64,000 bases of DNA from Cavia porcellus (GCF_034190915.1 NW_026947507.1:14270501-14334500); one strand, 5' to 3'. Shown: positions 11,446-23,729, numbered from the stretch's first letter. Program-made: numbers and translations. The notes: generated from the sequence alone by a model not told the origin.

Positions 11446-11620
11446 AAAGACTTTTTTTATAGCATGCCATTGGTATTTTCATTATAGTTTACACAAAAAT
11501 GTACTTCTGTTGTTCTTTTCTAGACTTTGTACAACACCAAAAACCAGTTGATGTTGAAAACTTTTGATTTTTTATAAACAATAAATACTAAAAATCCAAC
11601 ACTGTATACGTGATTTTTTT

Positions 11621-11922
11621 CCCTGTGAAACACTCATGGTTTAATATAATAAAACTCATAAACTTAAAATTAATAATTCATCAAAAGAGTCTAAAGATAA
11701 GCATGTGAGTGACACTCCCATGGTTATGTCACTTTATGACAAAAAGTGAGTCAGGCTCTGATTAACCCAAATGAAATCACAGTAGAGATTTTATCTACTA
11801 TGTCTCAGTATCTATATATCTGTCTTTGTTATCAGTTTTTAATATTTTATTCTACGTGTCATGATTTATTTTACACAAATATAGGTGGGGTTTTTGTTTT
11901 GGGTTTGGATTTTTTGTTGGTT
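11621..11922. other. Unassigned intron sequence
   Basis: Nothing recognised beyond AT-rich unique DNA. Confidence 0.4.
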
Positions 11923-12058
11923 TGTTTTTTTTTTTTTTTTTTTTTTGAGAGATGGGCTTGCTATGCAGCTCAGGCTGGCCTAGGCTGGTCTCAAACTAGC
12001 AACAATCGTGCTTCCCAAATGCTGGGTTTATTGGCCTGTACTACCACACTTGGCTTAT
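11923..12058 (-). mobile_element. B1-type SINE, minus
   Basis: Long T-run, GAGAGATGGGCTTGCTATGC, CTCAGGCTGGCCTAGGCTGG and GCCTGTACTACCACACTTGG. Reverse-complement B1. Confidence 0.85.
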
Positions 12059-12528
12059 AGGTGTTTTTTAATAACACACAAACACATACAAATGCATGTA
12101 CACTTTTAGAAAGCTGACCTTGAAATTTTTTAAGTAACTAATTTTCCAACTAATAAATTCCTCATTTTCCTCTTTAGGACCAAAAAGGGAAACCCAATTT
12201 TCCTGTTTTTTAAATTTCCAAATTTTGATTAACTTAGAATAATCTAAGTATGAAGTAGCAAAAATATCCTTTCTATACTTAAACAGTTAACTTTATATTC
12301 TACAACTAGGACAGCACTTCGGATATTATGATGCAATCAGATATTTAAATACCTCCCACTTAAGACTGTATCTTTTTTAATATTTATAAACAAAAATTTA
12401 ACTTCATTGGATGGACTTTTTAAGAGCCATGTAATTATCATTATGGATATATAGTAAAATTAAGAACTTAGGCATCAAAGACTGACCTCAGAATAAGAAC
12501 TGAAACTGCAGAAAGAAAGTAAAGTTAT

Positions 12529-12622
12529 GGGCTGGGGATTTAGCTCAGCGGCATAAGCACCTGCCTTGCAAGCAGGCAGTTGTGAGTTTGATCCCCGGTA
12601 CTGATATTTAAAAAAAAAAAAA
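12529..12622 (+). mobile_element. ID-type SINE, plus
   Basis: GGGCTGGGGATTTAGCTCAG to GGTACTGATATTT and an A tail. Flanks AAAGTAAAGTTA / AAAGTGAAGTTA are a near-perfect target duplication. Confidence 0.92.
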
Positions 12623-12639
12623 GTGAAGTTAGTACATAA

Positions 12640-15600
12640 AAGGTATTATTTCCCATGATTTATACATAAAAACTTTCCTTAATGGATATTTCAAACACTG
12701 CATGATCACGTTAGGTTCCCACTCATATCACAGAGTAACTTTTATAGAAAATACCATCCTAAATTATATTTGTATTTTTAAATCTAATATCTTAACAAAA
12801 AAAATCTTTAAACCTAATATAAATTTTCAAAGTTAAAAATACTTTTTTCCTTAAATAACTGTTTTGCAACTTATATGAACAAAGTGATGGTTACACAGAA
12901 AAGCAAACCTGAGGAGAGACCTAACATCATTTCCTAAAGGTAAAGAGGTAAGTAGCCTCTTCCAAAATTTTAAAGAAAGTTATGTTTTCTTCTTGTAAAA
13001 TGTATATTTAAAAAACCTAGTGCCTCACAGTTTGTTGTCAATAGTGTGTTGAGGGAAAGTAGGAGAAAACAGGAACAGGATAAAGGGTGTCTCTGTACTG
13101 AGTTCTATATTCTCACAGGAAGAATTAATTAGATTACCACTATTAATCCCTAACTCTGGCCATCTCAGACCTCATGGCCTCAACTGGGGAGCTGACTCCC
13201 ACTGTCCAGCCAGATTCCCAGTGGTATCTAAAGAGAGAATTCATGGATATCTGTCAAATAGTGAGTACTCAATGGCACGGCCAGAGTAATGTTCTTGATG
13301 TTCATTCAAATGTGCCAACCTGTGTCTTTCACTACCACAAATTTTTGTAAACATGGCAAGTAAATAGTACAAAGGCATATAATCAAAAACTCACATGACA
13401 GAATCAAATAAGTCTAAGCAACCAACAACAGGTGAAATTTAGATTGGGGTAGGGTAGAAAGCAAGAAAACAAATACCACCAAGACAAAAGGATATCATTA
13501 TGAGATACCAAAATGTAGGAAGAAAAAAGTGACAAGTTTTTTTAAAAAAAAAAAAGTCAGAAAATTTCAAATAAATCATGGGTTTTTGAAAGCAAACCAC
13601 TGCATACAGCTTCTTTCTAGCTGCAACAGTAAACCCAGTCAGACAAGTGGCTAAATGGCAGACTGCAGTCTGGCAAAGTCTTTCCTCATTTGAATAGTAT
13701 TTTAGGAATGTTTTGTGAATGTGTCTGATGATTACTCACTTTTACTGCATTCTTCCCTCACAATAATTATGGTCAAGTAGCAATTTAAATTATAGAAAGA
13801 ACACTCACAACTAAATGAAGACCTTTTTTAAAACTTGTTAGACATCACAATTATTTGTCCACATATGCTTTTTTTAAAAAGTAAACATTAACAACTGTTG
13901 CTCATAGCAACACAGGAACAATAGATTTTTCACATGCATAAACTAGACATTTAATTAAGATTCACAAATTTGGATCTCAAATGAAATCAAAAGTAGGAAA
14001 AAACACTACATACCCAAATAGAATCAGGTATACAGTATATTGTTCAGTTACAACAAAGACAAAAATAGTGCAATGACTTATGAGGGGTACATCAATTAAA
14101 TGACTCCTCTTTTAAGTAGCTATTTATATATTTCCACATCTCATGTATTTAGAAAATCAAACAAAAACACACCATGTTACTTCTGAGTTCATATCACTTC
14201 ACATTTATGAAGGCTCTTTACTCTGAATCCAAAGCTAAGTAGTTTAAACAATCAGAAATGTGGCAAATTACTGAGATTATTTCCCCCAAAATGTAGGCTC
14301 AACTCTAAGAATTAAGGTAAAACAAATTCCAATCAAGGTCTCCAGATTACATATGCATAGTGAAATCCAAAAATAGATAGCCCATGAGGGTTGAAGTCAA
14401 TACAAAAGGGAATCCCTTAGAAAAGAATCTACAAGAGCTAGGACTCAGGTTTATCCCAGAAAATTCTCTTCAAAAAAGATAAGGCCTAGATGCACACAGG
14501 TGGTGTGAATGATGCCCTGCAAAGGATAATTCCTCAAAAGCTTAGATTAGGAGGCGGCTGTGGTACAAGGTCAAAGGGATTTTAGAACCAAAAGACAGGA
14601 ATAAAGAGAATTTATAGGATATTAGATCTCAACCTGCAAAAGAGTAAGCATAAAACACTGAAATGGGCCAGAGGGGATAGAATCAAATTAGGCTTTATTT
14701 GTATGACTAATACACACAAGACACCATACTGTGTATACTGGAGGGGGGCATAAATTAGTAATATTATGCATGCTATATAACTAAGTGGAGTCTACCAACT
14801 TCTTTGAGAAGACAAAAATTAAGCTCTGAAAAAGTAGTTCACTTTATGGAGTCAAAACACATAACATAAAGTAGTTAACTTTAATAAAAATACTAAAGTA
14901 CAGTTAATAAAAGAATAAAAGCACTAGAGCCAGGCATAGGTGGTACCACAACGTGGAAGCACAGGCAGAATTAAGAGATTATATCAGAAGACGGAAAGCC
15001 AAAGCCTGAAGAGTGACCCAAATTGATTGCTTTATAACCACCCTCTAGGGAAAACTTCTTTCATCCTTTCTGAGGACATCCCCAATTACTTAAATCATAG
15101 TTAAGTCACAGCAAGGGCAATAATGGTACCTATCCAATGTTTCATTTGTTCAATAAGTAAATATTAACAATTTGTACAAAGTTGGACAATGGACTACAAC
15201 AGTGAAGTGACAGTATCTGCCCTTGTGAAGCTTGAGATAAGTAAAAGGTTCACAAGTGGTACTTAACATCATTTTCTTCTTCATCTTCATTGTTATCATC
15301 TTTAGCATAGTGGTGAAAAGTAAAAGATGTATTCCAATGAAAATAATTAAATCATTTTCACTGGTACAGAGTTTCAAAAAAAAAATTACAACATGCTTCA
15401 AAACTCCATCGAGACCTCTGCTTTCTTCTCTTCCAAGAATCTCATCCTATCCCATAACTTTAAATACTACTTAAACCTAAAATTTAGTATCTTCAGTCCT
15501 ATTATTACCTAATCTCCAGATTATCTTCAGGTGACCATTAGGTGTCTCAATCTGTATGTCTTAATAGACATCTCAGACCTATAAATCTGAAGCAGTACTT

Positions 15601-15860
15601 GGGTTCACCAATCCAAATGGATATTAACCAACTGTACGCTCATCAGCAAATCAGTAAATCTTTGATTTTTTTCTTTGTGCTTCTCATATCCAAATCATGA
15701 ATGACCAAATTCTTTCACTTTACCTAAAAGTATCACCTAATCACTGCTTCCATTGCCAAAACTATCATTCTAGTCTAAGCTGTTTCTCATCCAAGTTATC
15801 TTCCTGCAGTGACATCTGATTCCTTCCCCCAGAGAGCTGTGATCTCTTAAAATACAAGAT
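12640..15860. other. Long AT-rich intron stretch, essentially unique
   Basis: No gene found. A weak B1-like scrap lies at about 14925-14990 (GCCAGGCATAGGTGGTACCA). I saw no RNA gene or conserved-looking exon on either strand. Confidence 0.5.
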
Positions 15861-15862
15861 AT

Positions 15863-15888
15863 CACACATGCATGTGCACATGCGCACG

Positions 15889-15922
<34 letters not shown>
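15863..15922. repeat. Alternating purine/pyrimidine microsatellite (CA)n with (CG)n core
   Basis: CATGCATGTGCACATGCGCA, then GCGCGCGC, then about 14 CA units. Sixty bases of near-perfect purine-pyrimidine alternation: classic Z-DNA-prone and length-variable. Confidence 0.95.
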
Positions 15923-15923
<1 letters not shown>

Positions 15924-16249
15924 TCATCCCTCCATTCAACTTAAAAGTTCTTCCACAGTTCTTTAAAATTCTGAGGGCTGACTAAGCATATATCTCAGAC
16001 CCTCCTTCAACTTCTCTGCTTTATCTGATAAGACCCCTTTACCTCTCAGATTAAGGCTAAAAAGAACACAGACCACCACAACTTCCTGCAGTGATGGAAA
16101 TGGTCTCCGTCTGCATATGTGGGCCTGAGCACTTAATGCATGCCCTAGTGGAACTAAAAAACAAAAATTTTAACTTAATTTTGATTATTTACATTTGAAT
16201 AGCCACATACTCCTAACACTCTTAAGGAAACTATTATGCATAGGTCTAG

Positions 16250-16610
16250 GACTTTTACCAGCTCTTTTCTTCTGCCTGAACTATTCTTTCCCCAGATCTT
16301 TATAAGGACAGACACATTCAGTTGAATATCCTCAGAAATGCCATTCTTTGCTACTCAACTCAAAGTAGCTCCCATCTGACAGTTATCACTTCACTTCATT
16401 TCATCAAACTACCCTTACCATTGTATTTAATTCTTTGCCTTCCCCAAACTAGACTATAAAGCCCAAGAAAGGAGAAATTTTGCCTACTTCATTAAATGTT
16501 GCCTACTTCATTAAATGTTGTGTTCCAAACATACACATGCTTGAAATATAGTGGTTTCAAAAATTTGATGAATAACTGGCTGAATGAGTGAATAAGTGAA
16601 GGACTAGAGG
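16250..16610 (+). repeat. L2-type LINE 3' end
   Basis: CTAGACTATAAAGCCCAAGA, ...TTTTGCCTACTTCATTAAAT..., then GATGAATAACTGGCTGAATG. This matches the L2 3' end pattern ('actagactgtgagctcc...aataaatatttgttgaatgaa'). Confidence 0.65.
16482..16519. repeat. Perfect 19-bp tandem duplication inside L2
   Basis: GCCTACTTCATTAAATGTT occurs twice in a row without any difference, so it is a recent slippage or duplication event within an old repeat. Confidence 0.95.
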
Positions 16611-16619
16611 ATCAAGTCA

Positions 16620-18320
16620 GTAAAAGTAAGCTAGAGACAAATAAGGGAAGATCGTGGAAGAAGGAAAAGGTCCTGCAAATTTTTGTATTTCACTTATGTG
16701 GGTATGCAGATCTACAGTGTTCTCATGTGCCCCACAGGCACAGGCATCTAAAGAGAACAAAGGAATGGCACACATACAAAGCAGGTCTCTATTCTCAATG
16801 GATGTAGTATCAATTTTATGAAAACATTAGTAATGCAGACACACAAATGCTCCTACATATGAGACATGAGGAAATCTCTTAAGAATGTATCTACATACAT
16901 TCTCCAGGCATACCTTCCGGTGGGGGGGCAGAACAGAACTGAAAGGAGAGCTAGACAGCTGAGTTAGGTTTGTAATCTTTGGGTCTACAAGAGCAATCAG
17001 GGGATTCATGCTATATTAAACATTCTGCCAAGTTAAATATTGGTTTATAGCTATAATGTCCTCTGAGAAACACCATTAGATGTGTCACTCTGCAGAAGAG
17101 GAAAGAGAGGCAAAGAGAAAAGTAAATGATCTGTTTCCACCAAGTTCAAACCCCCTCATAATCAGCAGTCATGATACCATGTAGATTCCATACATTCACT
17201 CACTGTCACAGTTGTAAATGAAAAAAAAATTGGAATTTCAATTTATCTCTATTAAACACCATAATGCTAAGGAAAACTGCAGAGATTAAAGTTTTACACT
17301 AAATTAAATTGTGCTTTTCAAATATTTTGCAATAAAAGTTGTCTCTCACTTTAGAAACTTTAGGGAATATCACTATTACTTAATATAATTGCTTCCTTAC
17401 AAAATGGAAAAAATGTCAATAAAATATATAACATATTCTATGGTCTATTTATTAAGTCAGAATTTTAACAGAAATTAGCACAAATCCTCATTACTCAACA
17501 CTCTCTACTGTTTTTCACATTCAGAACTGGTGACTAGTATAACCCAGGCCACAAAAGGAAAAATTACATAAGTAAAAGCAATAGTCTGTACCAAAGCCCT
17601 CTCTGCCTTCCAGACACCCTCATACTGTCACTTTTACAAAACTACAAGAGACACATATTTAGCTAAAAGTCACACGCTATCATAATTTAAATGTCTGCAT
17701 ATCTTCAAAATTAAAACTTTCTGTTTCTACCATCCCATAAGGAAACCAATGCCAACTAATGTACACTTTTGTTCAAATTTTCTACTGGGTTCACTGTAAT
17801 TCCCCTTCAGCTATGGAATGAAAAACAGTTCCCAAAGTTAATTTGCTGGTCCCAAATGCCCCATTTCCCAATTGGTTCTCTTTCCAAATTCTTCTCATTT
17901 TTATACTCTTGGAATCATGATTTTTTTAATTGACATAAGGGTTAAACTTATAGAAAAAATTATTCACAGAACAGTTTACTCCTTGGGAGATCCTTGACTG
18001 TTGTAAGTATCAGCTCTATAAGCATAATGCATGTAATCACTTTCCACTTGATCACCACCAACCAACTTTGTGATTTTCTTTGTAATTTTATAAATACCTA
18101 TCAGTATGCCTTAGGAAATCTTAATAATTCCAACTATCAAAACATAAAGCTATAATATTTATGCTTCCAACAGTAAACTAGAAACAACTGTGGTACCTTA
18201 ACAAATTGATTGTGGCCTATTTTTCTCATGCCCCTAACGTATGTTTCTGTTCTGGAAGCATTCAGCAATGTCTGATATCTTGTAATTTTACTGAGTGGCT
18301 GCACTAGCTCTGGTGTGGTT
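16620..18320. other. Unassigned intron sequence
   Basis: Nothing supportable. Contains one G8 run near 16923 and AT-rich unique DNA. Confidence 0.45.
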
Positions 18321-18321
18321 T

Positions 18322-18655
18322 ATATCTAGATGTCCCCCAAGAGCCTCAAGCACTCACATGCAAGGCTTTTGAGTTGTGGGAACAAAAAGATAATTTGCTA
18401 TTAAGAGGTGGAGTCTTATGGAAGAAGCAGGTCACTGGGGGCATGATCTTGAAGGGTATATCTCTGTCCCTGGCTCCTTTTTTCCTCTTTCTTCATTTGC
18501 TGTGCACCATGATGTGAGCAGTTCCCATTTGCCATGCTGTATTGCACTGAAGCCAGCCAACTATGGAATGAAACATGAGCCAAAACAAACCTCTCTTCTT
18601 TTAAACTGCTGATGTCAGGTACTGTGTCTTAGCTACCAAGACAGTCTCCATACCA
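18322..18655 (+). mobile_element. MaLR-type LTR (ORR1/MT-like), plus
   Basis: GGTGTGGTTTATATCTAGAT, then TTAAGAGGTGGAGTCTTATG, GAAGAAGCAGGTCACTGGGG, ATGATGTGAGCAGTTCCC and GAGCCAAAACAAACCTCTCT. This is the order of the rodent MaLR LTR. Confidence 0.75.
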
Positions 18656-18659
18656 CAAA

Positions 18660-20465
18660 AAACAATCTCTACTTCAGGCCATTGCAAAGTCAGGTTCCTT
18701 AAGCTGTCCCTTGATTTCCTTCCAACAGATGAGGTATTTAATACCTGTACGTCGCTACTTTTGACCATGTGTCCATAAACTCATGCCAACCTTCAAATTT
18801 ACTTCAAAATAGATGCATTTGGACACAGAGGCATATGCTATTTCCATGATCTAGCTATTATAAATTGTGCTGCTATAAACATATATATGTCTGTAATACA
18901 ATGATCTGAACTCTTTTAGGAAGATAAACTAGAAGGCATTCTAGTTATTCTCATACTATTTGATTATAAAATTTGGGGGGTTTTCATAAAGTTTTTTAAA
19001 AACCATTTAAAAAGCAGACAGGTTTGGAAAATTTGAAGTTACATATTGTGTTTCACTGGAAGAAAAGTAATATAAGACATATGGTGAGTCCTCAAACTCA
19101 GCAATCATGAATGATTTACCTTTACACTACACAGGAACTATGTCCTAATAATTTAAGCAATAAATGAATAATCAATAATCCTTGAAAAGCATGCCATTTT
19201 ATCATAAAATATTACTGCTTCTTTTAAATATTTATATAAACTAGTTTAAAGATTTTGCCATCCTAACTTATATCAAGGGTTGTCAAATTTGTTGTGTAAG
19301 AAGCTAAATAACTCTTTTGTTCTTTGTGGGCTATATTCAGTATCTATCACATATTCTTTGTTTCTGTTTATATCTCTTTTATCATTCAAAATCCAGGCGA
19401 GAATTAGGCCCTCAGGTCAGTTGTCCATTCCTGCTTTTCACTTCAAAAACATCAAAAACCCCTATAATTATATATAGCACGGCCATAAAGAATAACACTT
19501 TCAACAGTTTCATGTGATTTTTTTGTAAACCTTTTTAAAAAATAGGCCTTATTTTTCAGAACAGATTTATAGTTGCAGAAAAAAATACGAAGTTGATACC
19601 AAAAGCTGCCATATATTCTACATTTAGTTTCTCCTGCCTTATGGTACATCTATTTAAATTAATGAACAAAAAAAAAAATCAATGAACCAATAAAACATAT
19701 TATTAAATAAAATGCATTATTTATTTTAGATCTTTTCCCTTTTTCTGTCACAATTAATATATGACAACCACTGCATCGTAGGCTCCTTTTGGTTTTAAGC
19801 ATCTCAGAAACTTGACAGTGTTGAGAAGTGTCTGTCAGACATTCTGGAGAATGCCCTTCTATTGGAAATTAATGGATGTTTTTCTCATGATTAGACTGAG
19901 ATTATTATGGCTGGGGGAGAAAAGTTACAAAGGTAAATTCTGTTGTCACCACATCGTATCACAAGTACATCAAGCTGACTTACCACCCACTGCAAGGTGT
20001 TTGCCTTGATTGCCTGGCTAAGGCAGTGTTTGTCAAGTTCCTCCAACTGTTCTGTTTTGTTTTGTAATACAATTAATAAAATCAGCTTCAGTCTTAGTAA
20101 ATACAGTTATCTAAAAGGAATAGCTTTTAAACCATTTTGAATAAGCCAATATATGTAAAGCCAAACAGTATGATTCATTATCTACCTGACTCTTACAAAT
20201 GTGCCATAAACTATAACACATTTGAGAAGACAAAAACTAGTATGTATTTTAACACTATATTCTACTTGTACTTTCTCTCAACTATTTTCAAGAAAAAGGT
20301 ACTTATTAAGCTGAATTTAAGAGACATTGAGAAAATGTCATAGACAACACTCAAATATTTTTACTTTTTAAATGATAATTACGCAAAACAAATTTTAAGC
20401 AACCTGTGCTGGGATCAAATCTTATCTTTCTATCTTCCAGAGCCCAGGGCACCTTGCTGGTTAAC
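18660..20465. other. Unassigned intron sequence
   Basis: No gene or clear repeat family. 18,740-18,900 has faint L1 3'-UTR flavour (TTGGACACAGAGGCATATGC). Confidence 0.4.
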
Positions 20466-20485
20466 ACAATAAAAACTACTAATTT

Positions 20486-20572
20486 GGGCTGGAGATATAG
20501 CTCAGTGGCTAAGTGCTTGCCTGGTAAGCACAAGGTACAGAGTTTGATTCCCAGTACCAAAAAAAAAAAAAA
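20486..20572 (+). mobile_element. ID-type SINE (older subtype), plus
   Basis: GGGCTGGAGATATAGCTCAG, GTTTGATTCCCAGTACC, A tail. Flanking AAAACTACTAAT / AAAACCTACTAAT are target duplications. Confidence 0.9.
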
Positions 20573-20749
20573 AAACCTACTAATCTATATTTACAATGTC
20601 AGTGTTATACAATTCAAAGCAGTTATATGAGGAAAAGTAACATCTACATAAGATCAAAAAAACTTTTAATTTCGCTTACTTTTTTCTTGGTCAAATAAGA
20701 GTGAAAATATTGTACACCAAAAAAGCTAGCATAAAGGAAGAGGTTTGGG

Positions 20750-21435
20750 TCAAATTAAGGCTATCAAAATACTATTAAGAGAAAATTATAAATCAAAACC
20801 ACAGTAAGACAGTGCCCCAAACCCACCAGAATAGCTTTAAAAGAAAAAAACTTGGTGAGGATGCGGTGACGCTGAAACACACAGCGACTGGAAAACAGTT
20901 TCACAGTTTCTGAAAACAGTTAAACACAGACTTGCCATATGACTCCACAGTTTCACGTCTTGGTTCCTAACTAAGAAAACTGAAGGTGCATATTCACACA
21001 AAAGTTGCACAGGCATATTCCTAGCAGCATTATTCATAACAGCCCAGTAAGAAAAACTCCAATGTCCATTGGGTAATGAATGGATAAACAAAATATGACT
21101 GAAGTTCACACAATGGAGCACTATTCAACTTCACAAAAGAAATGAAGTACCAATAACCACTACAACATGGAGGATCCCTAACAAGAGTGAAAGAATCCAG
21201 ACAGAATGGGACACACGCTATACTATTCCATTTAAATAAAATATCCCTGACAGGCAAATCCAAATACATAAGTCAATGAGTGGCTTCTAAAGGCTTTGGG
21301 AGTGGGAGGAGAATAGGAAGTGAGTGTTTAATGAGTGTAGGGATTTGGAGGCAATGAAGATACTCAGGAATTATATAGCAGTTACGATTGTACAACAATA
21401 AAATATACTAAAAACCACTAAATTATACACTTTAA
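20750..21435 (+). mobile_element. L1M-type 3' fragment, plus
   Basis: Includes GGAAAACAGTTTCACAGTTT, CAATGTCCATTGGGTAATGA, ATGGATAAACAAAATATGAC and a late 3' UTR with ATTATACACTTTAAGTGA. This is the pattern of old mammalian L1 3' ends. No open frame. Confidence 0.85.
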
Positions 21436-21667
21436 GTGACGAAAATTGTGGATTTTATATTACATGATTCTTTTAATCTCAAAACATAAATAACATTAAA
21501 AAAAAACACTAAAGTCACTGAAAACATTTCCAAAACTGTATTTGGATATATCATTTTGGCCCACAACCCACAAATACTGGCACTAAAAGACCCTTTCTGA
21601 CTCAAGTACTTCTGCAGTACTTTCTCCAATATCTCTCTCTACAAGGAATTTCAAAAATGGATGAAAA

Positions 21668-21762
21668 GGGGCTGGGGATTTAGTTCAGCGGCATAAGCGC
21701 CTGCCTTGCAAGTGCATAGTCGTGAGTTTGATCCCGGTACCAAGAAAAAAAAAAAAAAAACA
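21668..21762 (+). mobile_element. ID-type SINE, plus
   Basis: Full ID body, tail lacking the GAAAAAGAC extension. 13-bp target duplication AAATGGATGAAAA at 21655-21667 and 21764-21776, perfect. Confidence 0.95.
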
Positions 21763-21789
21763 GAAATGGATGAAAAACTTAATTCAAAA

Positions 21790-22900
21790 TTCTAACAAGA
21801 GGTCAGTTCAACTAATTTCAATCAAATTCGTAGGACCAGCACATACACAGATTCAGAGCCAGCCTCAAGGAATTTACAGCTTAAGGCTCACAGTTTCCTT
21901 CTAGTCTGGTAACTCCCACAGCAATAGGATGAAGCCCAGCCATGCTCCTCTCTACAGAGACAGCTTCCTTTTCCTACAGAAATTTACTCAAATCAAGTAA
22001 GCACTTACAGGGTAGTGCGGGGCTGAGGGTCTGCAGGCAGCTTCCACACTTTTCCTAGCACACCAGGCATGCCTCTCATTACATTTACATGTGGTTGGCT
22101 GGCAGGCCACATGTCACAATGGCTGACTATGGCTGACAAGTTAGTAATTTGCAGCTCAAAACAAATAATACATTTATAAATAACAGTCCTCCTTGACAAA
22201 CCACTTATTGTCCTGGGTCTTACAACAAAATTAAACTACAAACTATGCACTATTAAAGCACTGAGGAATTGTTGTCACTCATATATATTAAGTTTTCTCC
22301 AGCAAGCATTATAGCAAACTGTGTTTAAAACAAGAAATACTTCTTTGAGAATTTTTGGAAGACACCATAATTTAGTGTAACTTAGCACTTCTTTGAGTGA
22401 TTTTTTTTAAAAACCTCTTTTTAACAACTTTTCTACACTTCAAGTACCATAATCACTCAAATAATTCTCAGTAACCACTTGGTACCCAGATTCTGAGCCT
22501 GCTGGAGAGGAACAGTTTCCAGTAATGTACAACTATGACAGCTGTGATTAAGACTATCAGATCTGATTTTGTTTGCTTTGCTCTTGTAAGTAATTGATAT
22601 ACTTACTACTATTTAAACCACAGCAGTTCAACTCTCTTATTATTTTTAATCCAACAGGAAAACATCATTTCTGGTTGTTGGTAGTAATGAGTGTTTTTTG
22701 ATAGTCCAATGAGAAACTGGATTAAGCAAAAAGCTAAACACTTTCATTAATTTAATAAACTGTCTTCATTAATTGATCCAACCATCATTCATTTAATATC
22801 TATCCCATATAAAGGATACAAAAAGCAGTAATAAATAATTAGGACTCTTAAGGAGTTTATACATTAATAGTGGGTTGATTGAAATTACTTATTTTAAAAG
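21790..22900. other. Unassigned intron sequence
   Basis: No gene or repeat family recognised. Confidence 0.45.
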
Positions 22901-22912
22901 AAAGACAATATA

Positions 22913-23020
22913 GGGGCTGGGGATTTAGCTCAGCGGCATAAGCGCCTGCCTCGCAAGCAGGCAGTCGTGAGTTCGATCCCCAGTACCAATAAAAAGGAAA
23001 AAGACAAAAAAAAAAAAAAA
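22913..23020 (+). mobile_element. ID-type SINE with GAAAAAGAC tail, plus
   Basis: Nearly consensus copy. Target duplication AAAGACAATATA / AAAGACAATCTA (22901-22912, 23021-23032). Confidence 0.95.
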
Positions 23021-23039
23021 AAAGACAATCTAGTTTCTC

Positions 23040-23725
23040 AGATCCTTTTCATGTGCCACCAACGGTGTGTAGAAAGCCAAGAGTTAATTGTGACATCTGT
23101 GATACACTCAGCTGGTATCCCCCTCTTTCTTCACTCTTATCCTCCTCACCCCAGGATTCTTTCCTTTCAGTTAAAAAGTAGATAGATGTTCAAGGTTTGA
23201 CTCTCATTCACTAAAACCACAATTTGGGTCTATTAGTAGGTTATTAATATTAAAACACTAAGTGATACAGATCTTCTAAGGTCAGCCATTGAAAGTTATT
23301 GTATCTCTGTATAACATTCATTCCAAGAACAGAAAGAACAAACTTCCACAGAGAATTCCTGAAACCATTTGCAGTGTCTCGGAGGTCTTCCCACGGAAGC
23401 TTCCTACTCCTCCAACAGGCAATTAAATCATTCCACCTTTTTCTTCTACATCAAATATAGTATTTTTGAAAGCACCAGTCCATTTGGCCATGATATATGG
23501 CCCACCATAAACACCAACTGGTGCAAAGTAAAGTAAACCTGCAAAATAACACTCTAGAGGCCTGGACCCATGAATCAAGGACAGAGACATTTGTCCAAGA
23601 TTAGCCTAATCAATCAATCAGCTTGAAAAATCAGTATCAAGCAAAGGAATTCTACCTTCCTTGAACTCCATCCAAGAAGCCCTAAGCAGGCCCAAGTATG
23701 GAAATAGGCTAGAGGCACAATTAAA
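23040..23725. other. Unassigned intron sequence
   Basis: No gene or repeat family recognised. Confidence 0.4.
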
Positions 23726-23729
23726 ACAT

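Larger units (their letters stand above)
10825..11600 (+). repeat. Three tandem copies of the transposon 3' non-coding unit
   Basis: Starts at about 10825, 11112 and 11440. Each has AAAGA-T-run, then ATTGGTATTTTCATT(G/A)TAGTTTA-type text, (T/A)CTTCTGATGTT-type text and a TTTTGTAAGCAA-type or related word. Units are 70-80% alike by eye. Two of the three are preceded by a Cys-rich domain copy. Confidence 0.6.
9080..11620 (+). pseudogene. Decayed piggyBac-family transposase / DNA transposon fossil
   Basis: Pieces of a DDE transposase of the piggyBac family appear in the correct order over 2.5 kb. There is an aspartate-rich N-terminal part (about 9222-9330), then a conserved block ELKAFIGLLYLAGI...EDLW (9643-9737). 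A block with LTSIGT, IPNEML and FGFQKDLHWL follows (about 10023-10222), then KKNKLVLLTSTLYH, MEAFYNKIKGGVSVVDELCS and ITRNTK (10208-10402). A SEMSQRNFLKGLGMEL segment (10460-10530) leads into Cys-rich C-terminal domains. There are many stops and frame changes, so no function remains. Family motifs such as YNKxKGGVxxxD and KKNK...LLS are diagnostic. Three ID SINEs have inserted since (9787, 10535 and 11028). No TTAA-bounded termini were identified. The sense strand opposes WWC2. Confidence 0.8.

Noticed and set aside
22913..23020. tRNA-Ala gene
   Set aside because: It has tRNA-like A and B boxes but is a SINE: A-rich tail, target duplications and many dispersed near-identical copies.
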